Source: Candidatus Pedobacter colombiensis
GTDB lineage: Bacteria; Bacteroidota; Bacteroidia; Sphingobacteriales; Sphingobacteriaceae
Assembly: GCA_029202485.1 (NCBI GenBank)
Contig: CP119313.1
Location: 2,170,001-2,234,000 of the forward strand
Reading direction: 5' to 3'
DNA: 64,000 nucleotides
Below the pieces are notes generated by a model. That model was given only the letters and a program-made list of their open reading frames with translations, was not told the DNA's origin and searched no databases. The stretch's first letter is position 1, and every line of letters begins with the position of its first letter. The position numbers and the translations under genes are program-made. This document shows, piece after piece, positions 1-8,422 of this stretch.

Positions 1-1061
1 GGCTTCCTCAAGAATGTCATTTCCTGACCTGAAACTATGTTAATCCAACAACTACAGCTGCGCTTGTACTGCCAAACATCTATTGAGCGTAAATCAGTTT
101 TAGATGCTCCAGGCGATTTATAGGATACTAATAATGATGAATCATTTAGAAAGAAGATTTTTTCAATACGGGATACGGTATCATCAATAACAAGAAAATC
201 TGTTATTAAACTTTTTGCATATGTACCATACTTTTGAGGATCTGTTTTCTTGTTAAAGTGTTTCCAATCAACGACATTCTTTTTGATCGAATCCTTGAGA
301 CTTAATTGGTCATTGTAAAACAGTATTTTATATTCCAATGTGCTTGCAACAGCTGTTATTTTGTTTCGGGAATCTATGAGCCTGTTTGGTAAATGAGTAA
401 ACTCGATACCTTCATAATCATTGGTTGCAAACTGCTGATCGATTTTTTTCTTAGGGATATCATAAACAATTAGTTTGAACTTTGCTATATCATCTTTGGG
501 ATGGAAATTATAAAGTCCTGCTCCTAGAAACTTATCATTCCCTAATCCGAATGTTTGAGTTAAATGAGTATTGGTTGCTTCGAATGCTACTATTTCTTCG
601 TATGTAGAAGGTGTGGTTTTTTTGAAAATCCTATGCCGATCGCTACAAGGGATGATGAGATAGTCTTTTGTAACACTCATATTCTCTTGCATGAATGCTG
701 TGATGTGGTAGTCAGTATTTGCTTTTTTAAAAAATATTCGAATGGTGTCCATTGAGGCATTTGGGAAACGAGAAGTATCCTGTAGATTGAATACAAAGCC
801 CAATAAATACCTATCAAATTCATCAGATTCTTTTTTAATGAAATGTCCTTCATCAAATGGAATCCAGTATAAGGATTTCCCATCAGTTGCAACACAGAAT
901 TGATTGGGGTTAGGATGGTAGCTAATATTTGTCTTCATTACCTTGTCCATATAGATATTAAGGCGACCAGACTGTGACGATCCTACAAATGGAATAAAAA
1001 ACAAGAACCATATGAAAATGGTTCTTGTTTTTAAATAATTTACTGTTAGAATGATATTCAT
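1..1061 (-). CDS. Exported large partner protein of Cys-rich cassette, C-terminus cut by window edge
   Basis: An open frame of about 353 codons reads leftward from ATG 1061 to the window edge without a stop. The N-terminus (MNIILTVNYLK...) has one hydrophobic segment at about residues 13-28 ending near GSSQS, consistent with a signal peptide. The rest is beta-rich with many YLIIP, LIVYD and SLLVSY-like strands, as in a beta-propeller, though no family can be named. Its start lies 5 nt after the stop of the 1067-1471 gene, so it is the last gene of a three-gene operon with two small secreted Cys-rich proteins. The same layout, small exported proteins then a large exported one, recurs at 20066-22556 and 33108-34459. 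Confidence 0.75.
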   Translation of the reverse strand, partial: MNIILTVNYLKTRTIFIWFLFFIPFVGSSQSGRLNIYMDKVMKTNISYHPNPNQFCVATDGKSLYWIPFDEGHFIKKESDEFDRYLLGFVFNLQDTSRFPNASMDTIRIFFKKANTDYHITAFMQENMSVTKDYLIIPCSDRHRIFKKTTPSTYEEIVAFEATNTHLTQTFGLGNDKFLGAGLYNFHPKDDIAKFKLIVYDIPKKKIDQQFATNDYEGIEFTHLPNRLIDSRNKITAVASTLEYKILFYNDQLSLKDSIKKNVVDWKHFNKKTDPQKYGTYAKSLITDFLVIDDTVSRIEKIFFLNDSSLLVSYKSPGASKTDLRSIDVWQYKRSCSCWINIVSGQEMTFLRK

Positions 1062-1066
1062 TTTAT

Positions 1067-1471
1067 CTACTCCTTGTCAGTATCAGATTCAATAGAAATT
1101 GTAGCCTCACCCTTATTGGTTACATTCCAACTAACCGGAACCTTTCCTTCATACAAGATTTCTCCATGCATATTTTGCTGAGAAATTTGAGCCATCACGT
1201 AGTCATGAATGGCCTCATAAGAGTACAACACACCGGACTTTTTAATAACAGGTATGGTTGGCCAACAACATGATAGGTTTCCGGGCTCTGCACAATCCAT
1301 AAAATGTTCAACATCCCCACTTGGGAAGACAGATTTCATATAGTACACAGAACCATATCCATCAGCATACAACTTGGATATACTGAGCCTATATGTAATT
1401 GTAGCTTTAGATACAAATGCTATGACTGAAACTACCAGTAGCAGAAAGAGTTTTTTCGTTACGTTTTTCAT
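1067..1471 (-). CDS. Small secreted Cys-rich protein, tandem copy B
   Basis: 134 aa. A hydrophobic signal peptide occupies residues 7-22 (LFLLLVVSVIAFVSKA). The mature part has a C-x7-CC pattern followed by WPTIPVIKK, and ends with a conserved half containing HDYVMAQISQQN and GEILYEGK. It is a clear tandem paralogue of the gene at 1532-1936: the C-terminal 80 residues are nearly the same, while the N-terminal half of the mature protein has diverged. It lies 60 nt after that gene and 5 nt before the large partner gene. Function unknown. A secreted structural or signalling protein with a disulfide is one reading. Confidence 0.8.
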   Translation of the reverse strand: MKNVTKKLFLLLVVSVIAFVSKATITYRLSISKLYADGYGSVYYMKSVFPSGDVEHFMDCAEPGNLSCCWPTIPVIKKSGVLYSYEAIHDYVMAQISQQNMHGEILYEGKVPVSWNVTNKGEATISIESDTDKE

Positions 1472-1531
1472 GGCTTAAATTTTATTTAGTTTGATTTTAT
1501 TTTGAATTAAAGAATTGAAAAGATAGTCTAC

Positions 1532-1936
1532 TTATTTAACATCTTCATCAGAGTCAATGGAGATCTTACCTTCACCTTTCTCATTGATGCTCCAACTAAC
1601 TGGAAGCTTTCCTTCATACAAAATTTCCCCCTGTACATTTTGCTGAGAAATTTGGGCCATCACATAGTCGTGAATAGCATCATACGAGTATGACACGCCA
1701 TACCTTTTTATCACCGGTATAAAGGGCCAGCAACAGCTGTTGTTTCCCGGGTAGCTACAGGATAATGTGTGAGTTTGATCTCCATTGTCTGTTGTTAGCT
1801 TAGTGTAACTCACATATGAATACGATGAATACTGACCAGTAAAATAAAAATAGTAGGTAATAGTTGCTTTCGATGCAAACGAGAAGGCACAGGTTACAAA
1901 AAGCGTTAAAGCGGATCGTCTTAAAATTGTTTTCAT
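1532..1936 (-). CDS. Small secreted Cys-rich protein, tandem copy A
   Basis: 134 aa, with a signal peptide at about residues 8-24. It has the same C-x7-CC-W-P motif (GNNSCCWPFIPVIK) and the same C-terminal block (AIHDYVMAQISQQN) as its neighbour at 1067-1471. Between signal and cysteines it carries a Tyr/Ser-rich stretch (YSSYSYVSY) that the other copy lacks. It is the first gene of the operon. The 379-bp region upstream is shared with a divergent XRE regulator. DNA similarity between the copies is high across the last 200 bp, which points to a fairly recent duplication. Function unknown. Confidence 0.8.
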   Translation of the reverse strand: MKTILRRSALTLFVTCAFSFASKATITYYFYFTGQYSSYSYVSYTKLTTDNGDQTHTLSCSYPGNNSCCWPFIPVIKRYGVSYSYDAIHDYVMAQISQQNVQGEILYEGKLPVSWSINEKGEGKISIDSDEDVK

Positions 1937-2315
1937 AGAATGTTTTTGTTAAAAGGTTGTAAATGATTAATTAAAGAGATAAATGAAATTAATTCCTATT
2001 CCTCAGATTGCTAAGGAAACAGGGGATTGTTGTTGAACTAAACTACATAGGAGAGTGATTTTGTGATTTCATAGATATATAATTGGATGGTAAATAGATT
2101 GGTGAAGAAAAGTTTCTAAAGTATCAAAGTGTAGCCAGTACAGCTTTCTCTAATAATTTTAAAAATATTTTTGTGATATGGATACCTGCAATATTTGTCA
2201 TATTATTGGTGGATTTGTAGAGCAATATTATGACAACACAGCTAAATTTCTCCATGTTGTCATAAATATCTGCTGATTTGTTATAACTAATAGTTATAGA
2301 ATTATTTTCAAACAA
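1937..2315. promoter_or_regulatory. Divergent intergenic region with palindromic operator candidates
   Basis: This non-coding, AT-rich 379 bp separates the leftward Cys-rich operon from the rightward XRE gene. It holds a perfect 10-bp inverted repeat, TATGACAACA (2229-2238) and TGTTGTCATA (2255-2264), plus a third half-site TGTCATA at 2196-2202. A separate perfect palindrome, TATAACT-aat-AGTTATA, lies at 2282-2298 and ends 17 nt before the XRE start codon. These fit operators for the adjacent HTH protein (autoregulation), but that is inference. A short minus-strand frame here (2124-2315) looks spurious. Confidence 0.55.
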
Positions 2316-2723
2316 ATGGAATACGCATTATATCAGAGAATTAGAATTGTCCGGGAAGTGCTCAAAATCAAGCAAGGGGTATTTGCTGCTTCCCTAGGAA
2401 TTTCGCAATCTCTTCTTTCTAAAATTGAAAAAGAACAAAGGACTATTCCAATTGAATTGATTATCAACATCTGTTTGATCTATAATGTAGGAGGTGATTG
2501 GATATTATTAGAAGAAGGTCCAATGTTCAAAAAAGGGATGAAAGCAACTTCTCAGGAAGCGAAAATCGTTGAAACGCCCGAAATAGAGCTGCTTAAAGTT
2601 ATGCCTAGAACCTTACTCGATTTAGAAGACCCGGAAAAACTGGAGAAAGGACTTGTGGCGTTTGCTGATTATATTGAAAAATTGAGACATAAAACAAAAA
2701 AAGTCAACAAGGGAAAACAATAA
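2316..2723 (+). CDS. XRE-family helix-turn-helix regulator
   Basis: 135 aa. An HTH_3-type domain covers residues 6-60 (IRIVREVLKIKQGVFAASLG, then ISQSLLSKIEKEQR), the usual order of a Cro/CI-like DNA-binding fold. A linker and a basic, Lys-rich tail (KTKKVNKGK) follow. The start at 2316 is the first ATG after the 2282-2298 palindrome. It heads a rightward group with three genes of unknown function (2764-4505) and is divergent from the Cys-rich secreted operon, so it could control either. Palindromes directly upstream support autoregulation. Confidence 0.85.
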   Translation: MEYALYQRIRIVREVLKIKQGVFAASLGISQSLLSKIEKEQRTIPIELIINICLIYNVGGDWILLEEGPMFKKGMKATSQEAKIVETPEIELLKVMPRTLLDLEDPEKLEKGLVAFADYIEKLRHKTKKVNKGKQ

Positions 2724-2763
2724 AATAAGTACTATTTATTAACGCTTAAATAAAAAAATAAAA

Positions 2764-3072
2764 ATGGCATTTGACGGATCAGAAGGCGGCCCAATTAGCA
2801 TAAATGAGGCCTCCGAAGCAACAAAAAGATGGAGAGACACCAACCCAGGACAAATACAGGGTGAGTTCTGGGGAAATGAAATATTACAAACCTTGATGAA
2901 ACAGGAGGAAGCTGTAGGGTTAAGGGTGCATTTTGGGCTTGATAAGGAAGGAAAGATGCAATCATTCATTACGGCTGTCCGAAAGGATGAAAGTGACATA
3001 TTATCAATTGTTGCTGATTTTTCATGCCCGTGCCCACCAAGATGTGGTAATCCCAACCCATTAAACTCCTAA
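2764..3072 (+). CDS. Small protein with C-terminal Cys-Pro cluster, unknown function
   Basis: 102 aa with no signal peptide. It starts MAFDGSEGGPISINEA and contains WRDTNPGQIQGEFWGNEIL. A central beta-type region (VGLRVHFGLDKEGKMQSFI) is followed by a C-terminal cluster CPCPPRCG and the ending LNS. From memory it resembles a widespread, uncharacterised group of about 100-aa Bacteroidetes proteins ending in a CP-rich motif, but no name can be given. It sits 4 nt before a membrane-protein gene, which suggests a functional pair. The Cys cluster could bind metal or be a processing or export signal. Confidence 0.75.
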   Translation: MAFDGSEGGPISINEASEATKRWRDTNPGQIQGEFWGNEILQTLMKQEEAVGLRVHFGLDKEGKMQSFITAVRKDESDILSIVADFSCPCPPRCGNPNPLNS

Positions 3073-3076
3073 TAAA

Positions 3077-3709
3077 ATGCTATACCAACTGATACAATAT
3101 ATAGGAATTGTATCTATTTTACCTGGTGCTATCCTTGCTGCCATTAACTATAAAAGACTTCATATAAAAGCATTGCGAATTCTCGCAATGCTTGCTTTTT
3201 ATAATGTTGTTTGGGAATTGATCTCGATGATTACAAGCATTGGATTCGTGGTTAACAATTCAATGCTTGTAGGCATACATAGCTCTGGTGAGTTATTATT
3301 GATAGCGCTTTACTTTACTCAATCCCTAACAACTAAGCAATTTCGGCCACTATTTATATCAGTAAGCATAATACTTACCATTGCAATGGCCGCTAATTTA
3401 TGCTTTGAGCCTGGCATTTTCCCTGCTAAGGCCAGAGCTGCACAAGCTTTAGCTATTGTCATCTTCTCTATTTACGGCTTTTTTGTCTGGCTAAAAAGCT
3501 ATGATCAACGCATTTATGAATTATATGTGATCCTGGCATTTTTGATTTATTTTTCTGCTTGTACAATCACATTTTACTACAGTGACGTAATGCCACCTGA
3601 TTGGGCAAGAATAATTTGGTTTTTCCATGATATTGTTAATATTGCAAGTAACCTATTGATACTATTTGCATTTATTAACTACTTATATCGTCATGGAAAA
3701 AAGCTTTAA
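3077..3709 (+). CDS. Polytopic membrane protein, unknown function
   Basis: 210 aa made almost entirely of hydrophobic helices, with about six or seven predicted membrane segments (roughly residues 5-25, 33-57, 60-83, 88-108, 122-140, 150-170, 180-205). It ends with a short basic tail (YRHGKKL). It starts 4 nt after the small CP-rich protein and overlaps the next gene by 17 nt, so the three are translationally linked. No catalytic motif is seen. It could be the membrane sensor or input half of a system whose cytoplasmic half is the next gene. Confidence 0.8.
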   Translation: MLYQLIQYIGIVSILPGAILAAINYKRLHIKALRILAMLAFYNVVWELISMITSIGFVVNNSMLVGIHSSGELLLIALYFTQSLTTKQFRPLFISVSIILTIAMAANLCFEPGIFPAKARAAQALAIVIFSIYGFFVWLKSYDQRIYELYVILAFLIYFSACTITFYYSDVMPPDWARIIWFFHDIVNIASNLLILFAFINYLYRHGKKL

Positions 3710-4505
3710 TCCTCAAAATTTTGTTTTCGATGTTCTCTTCTTTGGCACTGCCGTTCTTTTACTTTTTGCGGGATTTATCTTGCTGATTGTTATTACTGCG
3801 CACAAACGTTTTCGTAAGGCAGATGTAGAATCTATTGAGATGCGCCTTGTAAACATGCAGCTTAATGAAATGCTTGAAAGCTTATTATATCAAATCAATT
3901 CTTTACAAGTAGAATCAATTGACACCGCATTGGAAAGAGAGGCATACCTTGCCCGGTATCTTGACGATGTATTTGTATTATTTAGAATGGTAGACAATTT
4001 TGCATTAGTTAAATTAGAGAATACAAAGGACTGGGAAAAGACTTGCACGAACATGTATATATCGCTGGATGAAGAACTGCAGAAACTTAAGCAGAGTACT
4101 TTCTTCATTAAAAACTTAGATCTACCATTGCAACAATTGATTAGTTCATATATCGAAATAATAAACAAAAGTTCTAGAAATCAAATAGATTGTATTGTTA
4201 AAACGTCCTCTATAATTTCATCACAGTCCAAAAAAGACATCTTTAGTCTTCTTCAGATACTTACACTTTTATCCGGTAAGAGTAAAAGCTATCAAGTAAA
4301 AATTGAAGAAATTGGATACAATTTGATCATTCGGTTGGAGGGCAATATTGTTTCGGAAGATGTGGATACTCAACTACTGATAAAGAGATTGCAGCTAATA
4401 GGAAATGTAAATAACGTGATAGTTGTTAATTTATCAATGCTAGATAATGGTATTATAGAGGTCAATTTACCAATGACGGCAGCTGGTGTTGAGGTTCAAG
4501 ATTAA
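3693..4505 (+). CDS. Single-pass membrane protein, possibly a degenerate sensor kinase
   Basis: 270 aa from ATG 3693; an in-frame ATG at 3666 would overlap the upstream gene further. One strong membrane helix spans residues 15-37 (FFGTAVLLLFAGFILLIVI). A long helical, probably coiled-coil part follows (about 40-180). The C-terminal part (about 190-265) alternates strands and helices like a histidine-kinase ATPase fold, but recognisable H, N and G boxes are missing. A degenerate kinase or scaffold is possible but unproven. It overlaps the 3077-3709 gene and is the last gene of the XRE-headed unit; convergent mobC follows after 30 nt. Confidence 0.7.
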   Translation: MEKSFNPQNFVFDVLFFGTAVLLLFAGFILLIVITAHKRFRKADVESIEMRLVNMQLNEMLESLLYQINSLQVESIDTALEREAYLARYLDDVFVLFRMVDNFALVKLENTKDWEKTCTNMYISLDEELQKLKQSTFFIKNLDLPLQQLISSYIEIINKSSRNQIDCIVKTSSIISSQSKKDIFSLLQILTLLSGKSKSYQVKIEEIGYNLIIRLEGNIVSEDVDTQLLIKRLQLIGNVNNVIVVNLSMLDNGIIEVNLPMTAAGVEVQD

Positions 4506-4534
4506 CACCAAAGCATAGCAATCATCTGAAAATA

Positions 4535-6523
4535 TCATTCCTTTCTGATAATCAAATGTTCCAAAGCCGGATTTTGCCTCATTCTTTGGATCTCGCTATC
4601 GACAATATCCTGCACTTCCTGTTTGATCTGAAGATAGTTTCTTTGTACCATGCTGTTATCTACTTGCCTGATCACAGGGATTGGCTTATAGGTTTCTTCT
4701 TCGGCTTTAAGAGCATCATGATCATTAATAATCTGGCAGTGGAAAGCCTTTAAATCGATTCGCTCATCAGGATTGTCGGCTATCATCCCCACAAAGTCAC
4801 CACTGCTTAACGCTGCAATTTTTGAAGCCGGAACAGCTGCTTCCAGTTGCTTACTTTTACTGATAGAGGTATCACCGCTGTTGATAGACAGGCTCTGTCG
4901 ATCCTGCATAATGCGCCCGATCCGGTCGCTCAATTGCTTTGCGGTGTCCCCGGTAACCTGGCCTGAAATGATATTGCCCACGATACCCATGATCACGTCA
5001 GCCTGCTCTTTACCATAGTCTTTACGGAGTTGAGACAGATCCTGGATACCTAAAGTTGTAGCTACCTTATTGCTTCTGGCTGTAGCGATCAGGCTGTCGA
5101 TACCATTGAGATAGATGGTTGGAAATTCATCAAAAACAAGGCTTGACTTTAATTTTCCTTTCTGGTTCACCAGCTTAACCAATCGGTTCACATATAAAGA
5201 AAGTACTGCCCCATAAGTCTGTATTTTCTGCGGATTATTGCCACAGCACACCAGTTTTGGAGCATCCGGATTGTTAATATCAAGCGTAAAATCATTACCT
5301 GAAAGCACATAATATAATTGTGGAGAGGATAGCCGTGCAATGGCTACTTTACCGGATGCGATCTGTCCCTCCAGCTGCTCCATTACATCATTGATATAGG
5401 CATTCACAAAAGGATTGATCAATACGTCAATCTCTTTTTCAAGTCGTAAAACAGTAAACAGATCATCATATGGCAGCTGCATAAATTCGATCACATGCGG
5501 TAGTGTACAATATTCACCGCCCTGGTATTTGCGCAAGAACCAGATAATGGCTGTCAGGAAATTGATCGGACTTTCTACGAAGAAATCACCTTGTTTTTTG
5601 ATCCATTCCCGGTTAAGACCCATTAAAATAGTACGTGCGCTTTCGGCTGCATCGGTTATGTCTGTCATAGATAGTGGATCTAAAGGGTTGCACCTATGGC
5701 TTCTGGTCAGGTCATCGAAATTGATAAAATAACAGGCAGATTTACCTTTGTATTTATGCTGATGCTTTAACCAGGTATTGTATACAATGATGGATAAATC
5801 CGGAAATTTGAAGTCGTAAGCGAACAGTGCAAAACCTTTGGCGATGTGCTGGGTGATCACATGGCGGATCACAAAATAGCTTTTACCAGCTCCCGGAGTA
5901 CCCAATACCAATAAGCCCCTGAAGGGATTAATGACGTTGATCCAGCTGGTGCGTTTCTTGTTTTTTAATTGGTATTCTGCTGGGAGGTTAATCGAAAATT
6001 CATTTTCCAGCAGCCGTTCTTCCTGCGGAAAAGTTTCGTTTTCGGAGTTGAAAATATCGTCCTTCAGGGCATCTTTAATGATGCGTGAAAGCAATGTTCC
6101 ACCTGTCATACATACTAAAAAACCTACCGCAGTAATAGAGATATACAAGGCAGCCTTTACGCCAACTGATAAGGGTGCTTGCAGGGCAAGCCAGCTTGAA
6201 AAATAGACCAATAGCCCTGTAATGATGTAGGCAAATGCTGTTTTATAGTTCAACTTTTCATCCTTTTTACCCTTGGCACCAATCAGCGAAATAACCAGCA
6301 TCCCCAAAGCGATCAGCTTGGATTTGTGGAAGGTTGAGAACAGTCCCGTCTTGTAAATATTGCCTAAAATAGTGTCTGTAAAGGGCATTGAAAGCCCCCA
6401 TAATTTAAACGCTGCATAGCAGAAATAATAGCAGTGCAGCAGCAATACCACCACGCTAATCAGGCGTGTAAAGTCCATAATTTTGCGAAGTGCCTGTTCG
6501 TTTTCGCCTGTTTGTAGTGCCAT
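4535..6523 (-). CDS. mobC: Type IV coupling protein MobC (VirD4/TraG-like ATPase)
   Basis: 662 aa. The coupling ATPase links the relaxosome to the type IV secretion channel at the inner membrane. Three or four membrane helices lie in residues 15-150. Walker A GTPGAGKSYFVI is near residue 207 and a Walker B-like stretch, SSLVFDEFPTI, near 465. The C-terminal ATPase part has the usual RSNKVATTLGIQDLSQL segment. Length and layout match the Bacteroidetes MobC family. It is the distal gene of the mobA-mobB-mobC operon, 39 nt after mobB. Confidence 0.93.
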   Translation of the reverse strand: MALQTGENEQALRKIMDFTRLISVVVLLLHCYYFCYAAFKLWGLSMPFTDTILGNIYKTGLFSTFHKSKLIALGMLVISLIGAKGKKDEKLNYKTAFAYIITGLLVYFSSWLALQAPLSVGVKAALYISITAVGFLVCMTGGTLLSRIIKDALKDDIFNSENETFPQEERLLENEFSINLPAEYQLKNKKRTSWINVINPFRGLLVLGTPGAGKSYFVIRHVITQHIAKGFALFAYDFKFPDLSIIVYNTWLKHQHKYKGKSACYFINFDDLTRSHRCNPLDPLSMTDITDAAESARTILMGLNREWIKKQGDFFVESPINFLTAIIWFLRKYQGGEYCTLPHVIEFMQLPYDDLFTVLRLEKEIDVLINPFVNAYINDVMEQLEGQIASGKVAIARLSSPQLYYVLSGNDFTLDINNPDAPKLVCCGNNPQKIQTYGAVLSLYVNRLVKLVNQKGKLKSSLVFDEFPTIYLNGIDSLIATARSNKVATTLGIQDLSQLRKDYGKEQADVIMGIVGNIISGQVTGDTAKQLSDRIGRIMQDRQSLSINSGDTSISKSKQLEAAVPASKIAALSSGDFVGMIADNPDERIDLKAFHCQIINDHDALKAEEETYKPIPVIRQVDNSMVQRNYLQIKQEVQDIVDSEIQRMRQNPALEHLIIRKE

Positions 6524-6562
6524 AATCCATTTCCTCCTTTATCTTTTTCACTAACTCTTTTA

Positions 6563-7849
6563 CTATCTTTTTTTTCTTTTCTTCTTCTTTTTCTTCCACT
6601 CGTAAGGCACATTCTGTGTGCTGTATTCATACTGCATCAGGCTTTCCACCAGCCCCTTTTCATTGTTGGTTTCTTCCCCCTGATCGGCAGGCATTGATGG
6701 GTTTTCATGCCTGGTTTTATCTGTTACAGGTGCAGAATGATCTTTAGATGGCGGCAAAAATTGGGGCTTTTGTTCTTGCTCTTTGGCTTTATTGAAAGCG
6801 TTTTCAAGTCGTTCCATCATGCCTTTTGCGCTGTATTTTTTGCCCAATGCGCTGCCGTTAAACACACATTTTGTGCGGTGATCTACATAGGTTAAGCCAT
6901 ATAAAACACCATCTGAATTTTGCCGTAAAGCGGTATGGATACCTCCAGTTTTTAGCTTTTGAACCAATTGCTCAAGTGATATTTTGGGGTTGCGTAACAG
7001 TAGCATGTCAATGGTATTTTTTACTTTTTCCTTATGCTGCTGTCGGTGAACATCATTCTTTAAATACCTTTCCTGAAGGAACTTTAATCCGGGATTGTTA
7101 TGAAAAGAGCTTGCTTTAACTGGTACACCCACTGGCTCACCCTGGGCATTCAGCACATGGTATATTAGCCCCTTATGCTGATAGATCCTGGAGTCTTCAT
7201 TGCCGCTGCTTGCCCCAATATTATATTGATTGAGAACAGCATTCAGCTCGGCAAGCGAGGTATATTTATAACCCTGCAACACGCTTTCCAACACGTTTGC
7301 AATAGCTTTTCTGGTAGGCAGCTCACCATAGAACACTCTGGTAGCATCTACGGGCTTTAAAGAAAATTGCAGCTTTTTATGATCTTCTGCTCTGACCAAA
7401 CCATATTTTTGCTCGATGCTTTTGCGCACAGGTTCTGACAAATCCCGGCCAATGTATTGGGTGGTGATCAAGTCTCCATCGGCTTTTATTTTGGTGGTGA
7501 CGATATGAATATGCGGGTGTGCTGCATCGTCATGGCGGTAAACAAGGTAAGGTTGGGCACCAAAGCCAATCTGTTCCATGTACTCTTGTGCTATAGCTTT
7601 CAGCCTGCTGTCAGAGAGCTGTTCGCCTGGTGCAAAATTCAAGCTGATATGGGTGCTTTTACGCTTCACATCAGGGCGTAAAGCAGCTGTTTTCAGCAGC
7701 ATATTTATTCTTTCATGGGCATCAGTATGCTCCAGGTCTATGGGGTAATTTGCCGCCATCAGGCATTCGGCAATTCCCTTGTTTACCTTATTTTCATTGT
7801 AGTGAAACGTGCGCCTGATTGAATAGCCGGAACCTATTACCGCAACCAT
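6563..7849 (-). CDS. mobB: Relaxase MobB
   Basis: 428 aa. The relaxase nicks and covalently binds oriT DNA to start conjugation. The N-terminal 200 residues are a relaxase/mobilisation nuclease domain, with the metal-binding HxHxH-type motif HPHIHIVTTKIKADG near residue 110 and candidate catalytic tyrosines near the N-terminus (GYSIRRTFHYNENK). It ends in an extreme basic tail (EWKKKKKKRKKR), fit for DNA contact. Its start overlaps the mobA stop region by 13 nt, so the two are translationally coupled. mobC follows. Confidence 0.93.
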   Translation of the reverse strand: MVAVIGSGYSIRRTFHYNENKVNKGIAECLMAANYPIDLEHTDAHERINMLLKTAALRPDVKRKSTHISLNFAPGEQLSDSRLKAIAQEYMEQIGFGAQPYLVYRHDDAAHPHIHIVTTKIKADGDLITTQYIGRDLSEPVRKSIEQKYGLVRAEDHKKLQFSLKPVDATRVFYGELPTRKAIANVLESVLQGYKYTSLAELNAVLNQYNIGASSGNEDSRIYQHKGLIYHVLNAQGEPVGVPVKASSFHNNPGLKFLQERYLKNDVHRQQHKEKVKNTIDMLLLRNPKISLEQLVQKLKTGGIHTALRQNSDGVLYGLTYVDHRTKCVFNGSALGKKYSAKGMMERLENAFNKAKEQEQKPQFLPPSKDHSAPVTDKTRHENPSMPADQGEETNNEKGLVESLMQYEYSTQNVPYEWKKKKKKRKKR

Positions 7850-8229
7850 TGTTTAGCAGTTTGGGTAATGATTACCTTTATCTCATTGATGGCTGCAAAC
7901 AGGTTTTTCTTCTCGTTTTCATACCCTTTGATCCAAGCGTTGATCTCCCTTGCATTGTCGGCCATGTGCAGCCTGTGTACCATCTGGTTATAGTTATTGG
8001 TTACCCCGTTCAGATCGCTTTGTAGTCTGGTCAATACGGCAATAAGATCATCGAGCGAGCCGTTTCTATGGATCACAGTAACAGGTTCAGCAAGCAGGAT
8101 CTTACGGGCGTACCGGCTTAATTTTCGTTCGGTGGTCTTTGAAAAATTGTCGGTCAACTGCTTATGTTCAGTATCATTTAAGCGTACATGCAGCCATTTG
8201 TTCTTAATGTTATTGTTCTCACTCATCAC
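7837..8229 (-). CDS. mobA: Relaxosome accessory protein MobA
   Basis: 130 aa. It has a ribbon-helix-helix-like N-terminus (WLHVRLNDTEHKQL, then a Ser/Arg helix SRYARKILL) and a helical C-terminal part with NGVTNNYNQMVHRLH, typical of the mobilisation-protein family that binds oriT beside the relaxase. The start is ATG 8229, with a second ATG one codon later. It is the first gene of the leftward mob operon, directly downstream of a double-hairpin region that is the oriT candidate. Confidence 0.88.
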   Translation of the reverse strand: MMSENNNIKNKWLHVRLNDTEHKQLTDNFSKTTERKLSRYARKILLAEPVTVIHRNGSLDDLIAVLTRLQSDLNGVTNNYNQMVHRLHMADNAREINAWIKGYENEKKNLFAAINEIKVIITQTAKQWLR

Positions 8230-8270
8230 TTTATCTCCTTCACTTTACAATATGATATTACTTAAAACAC

Positions 8271-8322
8271 TACCAGCCGAGTTCCGAGGCTGGTACCTTT
8301 ATCCTCCGAAGTGATACTTCGG
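8271..8322. other. Candidate origin of transfer (oriT): two adjacent hairpins
   Basis: In the 193-bp gap upstream of mobA there are two perfect hairpins: TACCAGCC (8271-8278) with GGCTGGTA (8288-8295), and CCGAAGT (8306-8312) with ACTTCGG (8316-8322). A GC-rich stretch free of strong symmetry (8323-8370) follows. In this ICE class oriT lies next to the mob genes, and relaxases bind such inverted repeats near the nick. The nick site itself cannot be read from the sequence. Confidence 0.45.
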
Positions 8323-8422
8323 GACATCTTGCCGGGTTCTCACGCAGTAGGATACCCCTTCGCAGAACTAAAGTCTTGTATCCAGTCCAGTTTCATTAGC
8401 TGTGTATAGCTATCCATTACCT

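Noticed and set aside
2124..2315. 63-codon minus-strand frame upstream of the XRE gene
   Set aside because: It covers the palindromic operators, has no coding character, and would block the promoter region of two divergent units.
6563..6600. Poly-Lys end of MobB as a frameshift artefact
   Set aside because: The frame is open to a normal stop, and basic tails are common in DNA-binding relaxases.
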